DNA from: Hymenobacter rubidus | Lineage (GTDB): Bacteria > Bacteroidota > Bacteroidia > Cytophagales > Hymenobacteraceae | Direction: 5' to 3' | Length of the DNA: 64,000 nucleotides | Assembly (NCBI RefSeq): GCF_016734815.1 | Contig: NZ_JAERQF010000005.1 | Coordinates: 124,001 to 188,000 of the forward strand | Part shown: positions 7,546 to 14,874 of the stretch, one piece after another | Layout: each line of letters starts with the position of its first letter | How positions within the stretch are numbered: the stretch's first letter is position 1 | Translations under genes and position numbers: made by a program | The notes under the pieces: generated by a model | The model's input: the letters and a program-made list of their open reading frames with translations, nothing else | Database searches by the model: none | Told to the model about the DNA's origin: nothing

Positions 7546-9345
7546 ATGGCTTGCTCAACTTGTTCAACCGGTGGGGGCTGCGGCACCACCAAAGTAGGAG
7601 GCTGCGGCTCCAAAGGCGGCTGCAGCTCCGGCGGCTGCACCCGCATGAATGTGTTCGATTGGCTCCAGGACGTGGAGATTCCCGATTCTTTTGCCGGGTT
7701 CGACATCGTAGAAGTCCGCTTCAAAGGCGGCCGCAAGGAGTTCATGCGCAACGACCAGCGCCTGCCCCTCGTGACGGGCGATGCCGTGGTGGTCGACGCC
7801 GCTGGCTCCGGCTGGCACCTCGGCCACGTCTCGCTAAAGGGTGAGCTGGTGCGCCTGCAAATGCGCAAGAAGAAAGTGCCCACCGACTCGAAAGAAATCC
7901 GCAACATCCTGCGCATTGCCACGCCCGACGACGAAGAGCGGTGGCAGGCCGTGCGCGACCTCGAAACCGGCACCATGTTCCGGGCCCGCGCCGTGGTAAG
8001 CGAGTTGCGCCTCCGCATGAAACTCTCTGATGTAGAGTATCAAGCTGACCGCACCCGCGCCCTTTTCTACTACTCAGCCGAGGACCGGGTGGACTTCCGC
8101 GAGCTTATCCGCCGCCTGGCCGACGAGTTCCGGGTGCGCGTGGAAATGCGCCAGATTTCGTTGCGTCAGGAGGCGGGGCGCATTGGTGGCATTGGGGTGT
8201 GCGGGCGCGAACTGTGCTGCTCAACCTGGCTTCAGGATTTCAAAACCGTGAGCACCACCGCAGCCCGCTACCAGAACCTGAGCCTCAATCCGCAAAAGCT
8301 GGCCGGCCAGTGTGGCCGCCTCAAGTGCTGCCTCAACTATGAGCTGGACGCCTACCTCGACGCCCTAAAGGACATTCCGCAGGTGCAGCGCCCGCTGAAA
8401 ACCAGCAAGGGCGAAGCCTTTTTGCAGAAAACCGACATCTTTCGCCGCCGCATGTGGTTTGCTTTCAAAGGCGACAACAACTGGGTGATGCTCGACACGA
8501 CCCGCGTGCGCGAGCTGCTGGAAGTGAACAAGCGCGGCGAGATAATCGAAACCCTGCTGGCCCCCCGCGAAGAAGCCCCCGAGCCCGAAGTATCGGCCAT
8601 CGTGGAAGGCTCGCTCGACCGCCTCGACGATAAAATCAAGTCCAGCGCCAAGCGCAGCAAACGCAAAAAAGGCCGGGGCGAAAAAGATGGCGCCAACGCT
8701 GCCGAAGCTTCGGAAGGCCGCGCCTCCCGGGAAAGCCGCGAGCCGCGTGAGCCCCGGCCCACCCGGGAGCCCCGCGCCGCCCAAGAGCCCGGCACCGAGC
8801 CCCGCGAAGGTCGGGAACCGCGCGAAGGCCGCCCGGCCCGCGAGCCGCGCGAAGGCCGTTCCGACCGTAGCGGCCGCCGGCCTGCTGGTGCTGCGCCCGG
8901 CGGCCCCCGTCCGCCGGAGCAAATGACCAGTCCCGGTCCCGGCGACCCCGACAACCCCGTGCCTGCCCTCGGTGATGTGCCCGAGCAGCGGGGCCGCCGG
9001 GGAGCCGCTGCCCGCCCCCTCAACCGCCGGGGTGGGCGCGGCCGCGGCGATACCTCTCGTTCCGAAGCCAAGGATGGCGCAAGCTCCGGCGACGCCGGAG
9101 AGTCCCGCCCTGAAGGCAGCGGCCGCAACCGCCGGCCCGAGGGCGGGCGCCGCACCGATACTCCTGCTGATGCCAACGCCACTCCGCGCGCCAATGCCGA
9201 TGGAGGCGGTGAACCCCGGCCCCCGCGCGACGGCAACGAGCGCCGCGAAGGCCGGGGCGGCCGCAACCGACGGGGCGGCCGTGGGCCTGCCGGTGAAGGC
9301 AACAGCAACCCGGCCGGACCGCCAGCGGCTCCGGCTGGGGCGTAA
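7546..9345 (+). CDS. ricT: PSP1-domain protein RicT/YaaT with a Cys-rich head and Arg-rich tail
   Basis: A 599-residue protein. The first 31 residues are Gly/Cys-rich with cysteines at 3, 6, 12, 20, 26 and 31, a plausible iron-sulfur ligand set. The PSP1 domain follows (about 35-330) with the family cysteines in GVCGRELCCSTW and GQCGRLKCCLNYELDAY. From about residue 355 the chain becomes a disordered tail rich in Arg, Glu, Pro and Gly (REPREGREPREGRPAREPRE-type repeats, then RGG-like segments). In Bacillus, RicT belongs to the RicAFT iron-sulfur complex that helps RNase Y mature mRNAs; no ricA or ricF is adjacent here. gldH follows 26 bases downstream. The role in Bacteroidota is uncertain, but the RGG-like tail would suit RNA binding. 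Confidence 0.9.
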   Translation: MACSTCSTGGGCGTTKVGGCGSKGGCSSGGCTRMNVFDWLQDVEIPDSFAGFDIVEVRFKGGRKEFMRNDQRLPLVTGDAVVVDAAGSGWHLGHVSLKGELVRLQMRKKKVPTDSKEIRNILRIATPDDEERWQAVRDLETGTMFRARAVVSELRLRMKLSDVEYQADRTRALFYYSAEDRVDFRELIRRLADEFRVRVEMRQISLRQEAGRIGGIGVCGRELCCSTWLQDFKTVSTTAARYQNLSLNPQKLAGQCGRLKCCLNYELDAYLDALKDIPQVQRPLKTSKGEAFLQKTDIFRRRMWFAFKGDNNWVMLDTTRVRELLEVNKRGEIIETLLAPREEAPEPEVSAIVEGSLDRLDDKIKSSAKRSKRKKGRGEKDGANAAEASEGRASRESREPREPRPTREPRAAQEPGTEPREGREPREGRPAREPREGRSDRSGRRPAGAAPGGPRPPEQMTSPGPGDPDNPVPALGDVPEQRGRRGAAARPLNRRGGRGRGDTSRSEAKDGASSGDAGESRPEGSGRNRRPEGGRRTDTPADANATPRANADGGGEPRPPRDGNERREGRGGRNRRGGRGPAGEGNSNPAGPPAAPAGA

Positions 9346-9371
9346 TTGTTTGTCTACTATCCCGATTTTGA

Positions 9372-9878
9372 ATGCCACTTATTAGTAAAAACCAGCGCGT
9401 TGCTCTTCGTGCTATGGCTATGCTGGGACTGCTGGCCGGGCTCACGGCCTGCGACCCCAACCGGGTATTTGAGCAAAACATCGACTTCGCCAACTACTCC
9501 TGGGATGTGCAGAAGAAGCCCGCTTTCACCTTTGCCATCCAGGATACCACGGCGCGCTACGATGTGTATTTCAACGTGCGGTATGCGTCGGCCTACGGGT
9601 TCTATAACCTGTACATGAAGCATACCCTGACCGGACCCGGCGGGCCGGTGGGCCAGCCGCTGCTGCACCAAATACTCCTGATGGACCCCAAAACCGGCGA
9701 GCCCAAGGGCAGCGGCACCGGCGACATCTACGATTTGCAACTGCTGGCTTTGCCCAATCAGCACTTTGCCAAACCCGGGAGCTACACGCTGACGCTGGAG
9801 CAATACATGCGTCAGGACCAGCTGCCCGGCCTCATGGCCGTGGGCGTGCGCGTGGCCAAGCACGTGGAGAAGAAGTAG
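9372..9878 (+). CDS. gldH: Gliding motility lipoprotein GldH
   Basis: A 168-residue lipoprotein. The N-terminus carries a type II signal sequence with lipobox LTAC, so C27 would be lipidated. The mature part begins DPNRVFEQNIDFANYSW and includes YDVYFNVRYASAYGFYNLY and GTGDIYDLQLLALPNQHF, the pattern of GldH, a lipoprotein required for gliding in Flavobacterium. The gene follows ricT in the same direction, and I recall this pairing being common in the phylum. Other gld/spr genes of the gliding and type IX secretion machinery are not in the window, although a T9SS substrate is encoded at 49.8 kb. Confidence 0.87.
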   Translation: MPLISKNQRVALRAMAMLGLLAGLTACDPNRVFEQNIDFANYSWDVQKKPAFTFAIQDTTARYDVYFNVRYASAYGFYNLYMKHTLTGPGGPVGQPLLHQILLMDPKTGEPKGSGTGDIYDLQLLALPNQHFAKPGSYTLTLEQYMRQDQLPGLMAVGVRVAKHVEKK

Positions 9879-9912
9879 GCTGGAGTCGCCAAGCCTGATT
9901 CACAAATAAAAA

Positions 9913-10022
9913 ACGTCATGCTGAGCGCCGCCGAAGCATCTCGCGTGGGGTAGTAATCAAATCCGGTAAACGATTGATTTACTATTGCACGCGAGATGCT
10001 TCGGCGGCGCTCAGCATGACGT
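9913..10022. repeat. Dispersed palindrome, CATGCTGAGC/GAAGCATCTC subfamily
   Basis: Inverted arms of about 35 bp (9913-9947 and 9988-10022), here with the inner core GCCGCCGAAGCATCTCGCG, surround a loop containing TAGTAAT and GATTTACT. It lies between the convergent gldH and the cold-shock gene. Confidence 0.92.
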
Positions 10023-10052
10023 TTTCTTTTATACTACAAGTCTGACGCTTGC

Positions 10053-10247
10053 TTATTGCACGCGGGTAACATCCACGGCATTGGGGCCTTTTTTGCCGGC
10101 TTTGATGTTGAATTGCACCCGGTCGCCTTCCTGAATTTCGTGGATAAGCCCGGTTTGGTGGACAAAAATTTCTTCCTGGTTGTCGTCGGCGATGATGAAG
10201 CCGAAGCCTTTGGTGTCGTTGAAAAACTTAACGGTGCCGGTAAACAT
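10053..10247 (-). CDS. Cold-shock domain protein
   Basis: A 64-residue single-domain CspA-family protein that binds single-stranded nucleic acid and melts RNA structure. RNP1 (KGFGFI, residues 13-18) and RNP2 (EIFVHQ, 26-31) are both present, and the protein starts MFTGTVKFFNDTKGFGF. The ATG at 10247 gives the usual family length; longer in-frame extensions upstream are not protein-like. A TACCTTTG box at 10352-10345 would give a leader of about 90 bases, in keeping with the long leaders of cold-shock mRNAs. It is convergent with gldH across a palindromic repeat. Confidence 0.95.
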   Translation of the reverse strand: MFTGTVKFFNDTKGFGFIIADDNQEEIFVHQTGLIHEIQEGDRVQFNIKAGKKGPNAVDVTRVQ

Positions 10248-10344
10248 ATAAAGGGGATAATAAATGAGGGGTGGCCTTTGCCTAACGCACCAAGCCGGGC
10301 GGGAGTTGGGTGGTCTGAGCCGGAAAGTGTGGAGCGCAGCCGAG

Positions 10345-10352
10345 CAAAGGTA
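10345..10352 (-). promoter_or_regulatory. -7 box (TACCTTTG) of the cold-shock gene
   Basis: Read on the minus strand, TACCTTTG matches TAnnTTTG about 97 bases before the start codon. A leader of roughly 90 bases would result. No clear -33 TTG. Confidence 0.5.
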
Positions 10353-10495
10353 AAATCGTGCGGTCGAATCGTCCATATTCCCGCCAGTGCAGGCGTGGGC
10401 GAAGGCCAAAAGAAAGGAATGAAAACCACGGGTTGAGGCACGCGTATAGAACGCTGGCTCGTCCGTCACCAGCTCCCACCCTTTATTCACGCACC

Positions 10496-11776
10496 ATGCA
10501 AAACGAGGAAGAAACCCTGAATACCGAGCCTAACGACATCGCTGGCAACCGCATCGACGGGCCCGTGGGCAACACTGCTGCTCAGCACAATACTGGTCTG
10601 GGCGTGGGCCAGCCCGGCACCGCTGCTCCCGCCGGACAGGGCGCTGCACAAAGCGGTACCGAACCAACTTCCAGCGAGTCGCTGGCAGCCTCGGAAACCA
10701 GCGTGGGCGCCGGTGCGGTGGGTGGCGACAACCAGCCGCAGGAAAACAAAGAAGCCAACCCCGCCTCCCTGACCCCCGGTGATACGTACGGCGGCAACTT
10801 CAGCAACAGCACCCAAAACAGCTACCACGACCAGGACCGCCGCGAAAACCAGAACAGCGACCCCAATCGGGGCGAATTTGGCGCCCAGAACCTGGGCGGC
10901 ACCACGCACGGCGGCTTCGGCAACCAAAACCGCCTGGCCGACTACGAACCCAACAACACAGCCGAGGACAAGTACTACGGCGGCCCCGGTGCTCCCGGCC
11001 CGCAGGACAATGCCTACCGCGACTACGACGGCCGCGATGCCCGGTCCGATTCCCGCTCGGAGTACGGGTTTGAGCGGGGCACCGATGACGCCTCCTCGGC
11101 CAACCGCCGCCAGTCCAACAACGAAAGCAGCGGCAGCGCGCCGGGCAACCCCGGCAACGACCCGGCCCGCACGGATGCCAAAGCGGCTTATCAAAACGAC
11201 AATGGCGCCGTGAAAGGCCCCGACCGTGGCTATGCCGACGACTACGGCCATACCACGCTCCAGAGCGTTGCGCCAAACGCTACCTCGCAAGCCGCGGCCA
11301 CGCCCGACCAACGCAACCAAACCGAAGACTACCTCCCGGCCCAAAGCGGCGCCGACAAGCAAGGCCACCACGTGGTACCCAGCGACTATTCTACCAATCA
11401 GCCCGAAATGGCCGACCAGCGCGGCCAGCGCCCCGCCGACAGCCAGGGTTATGGCGACCGGGGCCGCGACCAGGCCAACGCTGCGCCTGATTTCCAGACC
11501 GGCAACGACCGCAACGGCTACACCCAAGCGCAGGCCAACAACGGCGACGCTGCCCAGGGCATAGGCTCGCGCGGGGGCTCCTACAACGACGCCTACGACG
11601 ACAGCCAGCCCAACAGCAAAGCCGGCTCGCCGGCCAAAGGCGACGAACGCAGCCAGGACCGCAGCCAGAACTACGGTACGGCCGCCCGCGAAGAAAACCG
11701 CCCCGACGAGGCTAACCGCGAAGACCACGGCGCCCCCCAACGCAACGCCGGCCGCGACGGCGAGGCCGACGAGTAG
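10496..11776 (+). CDS. Long disordered hydrophilic protein (hydrophilin-like)
   Basis: A 426-residue protein made almost entirely of Gly, Asn, Asp, Gln, Ala, Arg, Ser and Pro, with no predicted signal peptide, membrane segment or cysteine cluster. It contains loose repeats such as NSTQNSYHDQDRRENQNSDP, DNAYRDYDGRDARSDSRSEY and DRGRDQANAAPDFQTGNDRN. No folded domain is visible. The composition is that of hydrophilins or desiccation-protection proteins, a role that would suit a desiccation-tolerant Hymenobacter, but this is inference from composition alone. The ATG at 10496 follows the cold-shock promoter region. The strong codon bias and absence of stops support a real gene, while a 436-codon antisense frame over the same bases is a GC artefact. 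Confidence 0.75.
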   Translation: MQNEEETLNTEPNDIAGNRIDGPVGNTAAQHNTGLGVGQPGTAAPAGQGAAQSGTEPTSSESLAASETSVGAGAVGGDNQPQENKEANPASLTPGDTYGGNFSNSTQNSYHDQDRRENQNSDPNRGEFGAQNLGGTTHGGFGNQNRLADYEPNNTAEDKYYGGPGAPGPQDNAYRDYDGRDARSDSRSEYGFERGTDDASSANRRQSNNESSGSAPGNPGNDPARTDAKAAYQNDNGAVKGPDRGYADDYGHTTLQSVAPNATSQAAATPDQRNQTEDYLPAQSGADKQGHHVVPSDYSTNQPEMADQRGQRPADSQGYGDRGRDQANAAPDFQTGNDRNGYTQAQANNGDAAQGIGSRGGSYNDAYDDSQPNSKAGSPAKGDERSQDRSQNYGTAAREENRPDEANREDHGAPQRNAGRDGEADE

Positions 11777-11810
11777 GCAAACAGCCGCGCTTGGCATCCT
11801 GGTGAATTTT

Positions 11811-11874
11811 CAAACACCACAGAAAAAGGTCCGACTAAGCAAAGCGCAAGTCGGACCTTTTTCTGTGGTGTTTG
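11811..11874. terminator. Bidirectional terminator with a 26-bp perfect stem
   Basis: Arms 11811-11836 and 11849-11874 are perfectly complementary with a 12-base loop. The A-run and T-run lie inside the stem (AGAAAAAGGTCC / GGACCTTTTTCT), so the inner hairpin can act as a terminator in both directions. It sits between two convergent genes. Confidence 0.8.
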
Positions 11875-11890
11875 AAGCAAATGTGCACGC

Positions 11891-12868
11891 CTACCGGTGC
11901 ACCTTCACGTTGATATCGTACTGGTAGCGGGGCGGGCCGCCCAGCGGAATCGCGAAGAAAGGCATGGCCGTTTCGTACTGGTCGGTCACGTAGAAAACCA
12001 TGTCGTTGGGGGCCGGCTTGTTGGACGTGAGGCGGAAATCAAGGCTGAGGCCGTGCTCTTTGGGCGAGATGGGGAACACGCTGTTGGCCCACTCGCCGTC
12101 GCCGCTCATGGTGCCGGGCTGGCCGTTTTTGGCAATGCTGAACACGTTGAGGGTGGCCGCGTTATCTGCATCGAAATTGCTTTGTTTGATGCTCACCACT
12201 TTGTCGTTAACGAATGGGTAGAGGTGCACGGTGGTTTTGCTGGCCGTGGCCGGCAGGCGGAAGCAGTACTCGTAGGTGAAGGCGTTGCCGCCTTCGACCG
12301 ACACGTTGGCCGTGGGGCTGGTGCTGAAAAAATAGCGGTACAGGTTGCCATCGTTGCCGCTGAGGCCCCGGGCCACCAACTTGAAAACGTGGCCTTTGAA
12401 CTCGTTCACCATCTCGCCTTCCAGCGGGTTGAGGGGGCCGAAGGTGTACCATTTGCCGTCGTACTTGGGGTCGGCCCCAAACGTAACGCTTTTGAGCAGG
12501 CGGCCGGGCGGCACGGGGTTGGTGGGGCGCGGGTCGCGGGCCTGCGGGCCACTGAACGTGCCAGGGCCGCCGTAGAGGCTGAACGAGGTCGTGGTGTTGG
12601 CGGGGCCTTTGAGGTCGTCGTTTTTGCCGCCGCAGTCGGGGTCCCACACGCGGATGTAGACCGGCGTGCGCTGCTGCTCAGGAATAAGAAAAAAGAACGT
12701 CTGCGTGTAGTCGTCGTCGCCCCACATCTTATCCGATTGAGCGCCAAAGGTGACCAGGCTCTCCACCCGCTCGCCGGCGTTGGGCACGGCTTGGGCGTGG
12801 GTCCCGCCCGGGACGGCCGCCAGCAAGGCTATCAGTGCACTAGTCTGCCGAAAGTATTGTTTTATCAT
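11891..12868 (-). CDS. Secreted protein of unknown function
   Basis: A 325-residue protein starting MIKQYFRQTSALIALLAAV, with a signal peptide cut probably after THA-QA. The mature part is beta-rich and polar, with segments FFFLIPEQQRTPVYIRVWDP, SFSLYGGPGTFSG, YRYFFSTSPTANVSVEGGNA and FVNDKVVSIKQSNFDADNAA. Strong hydrophobic segments are absent after the signal, so it is likely periplasmic or cell-surface. I do not recognise a domain. The ATG at 12868 was preferred over one nine codons upstream because it puts the basic residues and hydrophobic core in the normal signal-peptide order. Confidence 0.72.
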   Translation of the reverse strand: MIKQYFRQTSALIALLAAVPGGTHAQAVPNAGERVESLVTFGAQSDKMWGDDDYTQTFFFLIPEQQRTPVYIRVWDPDCGGKNDDLKGPANTTTSFSLYGGPGTFSGPQARDPRPTNPVPPGRLLKSVTFGADPKYDGKWYTFGPLNPLEGEMVNEFKGHVFKLVARGLSGNDGNLYRYFFSTSPTANVSVEGGNAFTYEYCFRLPATASKTTVHLYPFVNDKVVSIKQSNFDADNAATLNVFSIAKNGQPGTMSGDGEWANSVFPISPKEHGLSLDFRLTSNKPAPNDMVFYVTDQYETAMPFFAIPLGGPPRYQYDINVKVHR

Positions 12869-12983
12869 GCAGCCAATATACCGAGCCGAATCCATTCGGC
12901 GGGTTTATTCCAACTCTTTCAATCCGAATTTATTCGGAATCCGCTGCTAAATTGTATGTTTACGGCTTGTTAGCCCCGCGCCT

Positions 12984-13586
12984 ATGCCCGCTGCCGTCCG
13001 CGCCACCACTGATTTTTTTGACCAACTCACCAACGACCTGCTGGTGTTGCGGGTATTGGCCCAGCAGCGCTTCCGGCCGCTGAGCGCCGAGGAGCTGAAC
13101 CGCCGCCCCAGCCCCAGCCGCTGGAGTGCCGGCCAGTGCCTTGAGCACCTCAACATTGTGGGGGGCTACTACTTGCCCAGCATCGCGGCCCGCATCAAGC
13201 GGGCACAGGCCCGCGGCTCAACCCCCGCGCCCACGGCCAAACAAGGCTACATTGGGCGGCGTTTTATTGAAGCCATGCGCGCCCCGGTCAGCGTGAAAGC
13301 CTACACCACGCCCCAGCGCTACGCGCCCACCGGCACCCGCCTGCCCCGCACGGTCGCCGAGGTTTTCAGCCGCCAGATTGATGAACTGCTGCGCCTGGTG
13401 CTGCTGGCCCGCCAGGTAAACGCCAACGCCGTGCGCATTCCCAACGCTATTTTTCCGTTGCTTATGTTCCGCCTGACGGACCAGCTGGAGTTCCTGGTGG
13501 TGCACATTCAGCGGCACGTGGCGCAGGCCGAAGCCGTGCTGGCTGGCAACGGGATAGGGGCCAACGTGAAAGTGGGCGAGGCCTAA
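12984..13586 (+). CDS. DinB superfamily protein
   Basis: A 200-residue protein of the DinB/YfiT-like four-helix-bundle superfamily, many of which bind a metal through three histidines. The family pattern is visible as SRWSAGQCLEHLNIVGGYY near residues 47-65 and FLVVHIQRHVAQAEAVL near 170-186, giving the candidate histidines. Substrate and function are unknown for most members; some are thiol-transferases. It stands alone; the upstream gene is divergent. Confidence 0.82.
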   Translation: MPAAVRATTDFFDQLTNDLLVLRVLAQQRFRPLSAEELNRRPSPSRWSAGQCLEHLNIVGGYYLPSIAARIKRAQARGSTPAPTAKQGYIGRRFIEAMRAPVSVKAYTTPQRYAPTGTRLPRTVAEVFSRQIDELLRLVLLARQVNANAVRIPNAIFPLLMFRLTDQLEFLVVHIQRHVAQAEAVLAGNGIGANVKVGEA

Positions 13587-13840
13587 GTAGTCCGGAGCAA
13601 TGCGGTAGCGGAAGCTAGCTGTTTAGGCAGTCGCGTCGGCGGGGCTTGCTGGCGATTGTTCGCCGGCTATCCGCTCGTCGGATGCCTGAGGCCGCGTGCG
13701 TAACGAGCCGCTAGCCGGTGAAAAACCGCAAGCAGGCCCAAATGCTAACGCGGCGAGAACTGCTTCAACAGCAGCCCAGTAGCAAGACAGTGGGTTGAAT
13801 GCCACTGCCAGGTGTGCTTGCCACTTCCTAAAGCCTTTTC

Positions 13841-13879
13841 GGCGGCCCCGGTGCCCGCTGCTGGTTTGCCGGGGCCGCC
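13841..13879 (-). terminator. Hairpin, probable terminator of the outer-membrane protein gene
   Basis: GGCGGCCCCGG (13841-13851) pairs with CCGGGGCCGCC (13869-13879), 7 bases after the stop of the minus-strand gene. The T-run is poor. The rest of the 13587-13885 gap holds no convincing gene; a 60-codon frame there is compositional noise. Confidence 0.55.
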
Positions 13880-13885
13880 GGTGGC

Positions 13886-14689
13886 TTATTTGCTCAGCTC
13901 AAACAGATACGTGGCGGCTAGCTGAATGCTGCGGTTCTTGGCCGTGATGCCAACATCTTTGCCATCAGAATCGTTGGGAATCAGGTTGTTGAACCCCATG
14001 CTGTAGCCGGCTTGTACCTGCACCGGTCCCCGACGGAAGCCGACACCGCCGTTCAGGCCCATATCAAATTTGCGGAAGGGAATGCTGGTCGGAGGCGCAC
14101 TCAGCAGATTGGGATTGGGGTATTTGTCGTCGAACGTGACGTCGACTTTGCCGGCCTGTGCTTCGTTGTGGTTGCTGGTGTACGTGGTGCCGCCGTAGGT
14201 CTGCGTATCGGTGCTCACGTCCTTGTAGTCGTATTCGAACGTGCCCCCGAGGCCAAAAGCCAAGTAGGGCCCGGCAAATACCTGGAAGCCCGACCCTTCG
14301 GCCGTGTACACCAGGTTGAGCGGAATTTCGAAGTAATTGATGCGCGGCGTGGCTTTAATGGTCACCGTTTCGCTGTAGGTGTAAGAATACCCACTGCCGC
14401 CCGAAGAGGAGTTTTGCGTGCTGGTGAAGTTGAGCTCAGAGCCTTTCTGGGTGTATAGCAGCGCCGGCTGGAAAGAGAAACCGCCAAAGCTGATATCCAT
14501 AGCTGCGCCAAACTGGCCACTAAAAATATTGCTGGCGGTGCCCGTGTTGGAGCCAGTGGTGTTAAATGTACTCAGGTTGCCTCCTAGGCGCGGTCCCGCG
14601 CTAATCTTGGTTTGGGCTTGGGCAGCGAATGCGGAGCCCACGAATAGCAGCGCGCTAAGGCCAATTTTTGGCAGAAAAGATGATTCCAT
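13886..14689 (-). CDS. Outer-membrane beta-barrel protein (PorT-like)
   Basis: A 267-residue protein with a signal peptide (KIGLSALLFVGSAFAAQAQ) followed by alternating amphipathic strands typical of the small outer-membrane barrels of the PF13568 type: ISAGPRLGGNLSTF, FGAAMDISFGGFSFQPALLY, INYFEIPLNLVYT, FQVFAGPYLAFGLGG and QVQAGYSMGFNNL, ending IQLAATYLFELSK. The last strand with a near-terminal aromatic or leucine residue fits barrel insertion. The start at 14689 is preferred; the 34 codons upstream are not signal-like. Function within this broad group is unknown. Confidence 0.85.
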   Translation of the reverse strand: MESSFLPKIGLSALLFVGSAFAAQAQTKISAGPRLGGNLSTFNTTGSNTGTASNIFSGQFGAAMDISFGGFSFQPALLYTQKGSELNFTSTQNSSSGGSGYSYTYSETVTIKATPRINYFEIPLNLVYTAEGSGFQVFAGPYLAFGLGGTFEYDYKDVSTDTQTYGGTTYTSNHNEAQAGKVDVTFDDKYPNPNLLSAPPTSIPFRKFDMGLNGGVGFRRGPVQVQAGYSMGFNNLIPNDSDGKDVGITAKNRSIQLAATYLFELSK

Positions 14690-14874
14690 GAGAATAGAAA
14701 GCGAGTAATGAACGGTGGATGAAGAGCAATAATAGCATAGATAATCAATATATGCGTTATTCATGCGTTTTACGGTCGGGGCTACTTCCACGCGAGCACA
14801 GGTGAGGCAATGTGCATTTGCCGTATAGCTGACATCATCGAATAGCTTCTACTATTTGCGGTTTTAAATCTTTT

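Noticed and set aside
8352..9378. Two antisense frames over the Arg-rich tail of ricT
   Set aside because: These are shadows of a low-complexity tail rich in CGC and CCG codons, with no independent signals.
10487..11797. A 436-codon antisense frame over the disordered protein
   Set aside because: Long hydrophobic Val/Ala/Gly runs arise from reading GCC/GGC-rich codons backwards; the plus strand has sensible start, stop and terminator.
13623..13805. A 60-codon minus-strand frame between the DinB and barrel genes
   Set aside because: It is short, with no start context or homology that I can recall.
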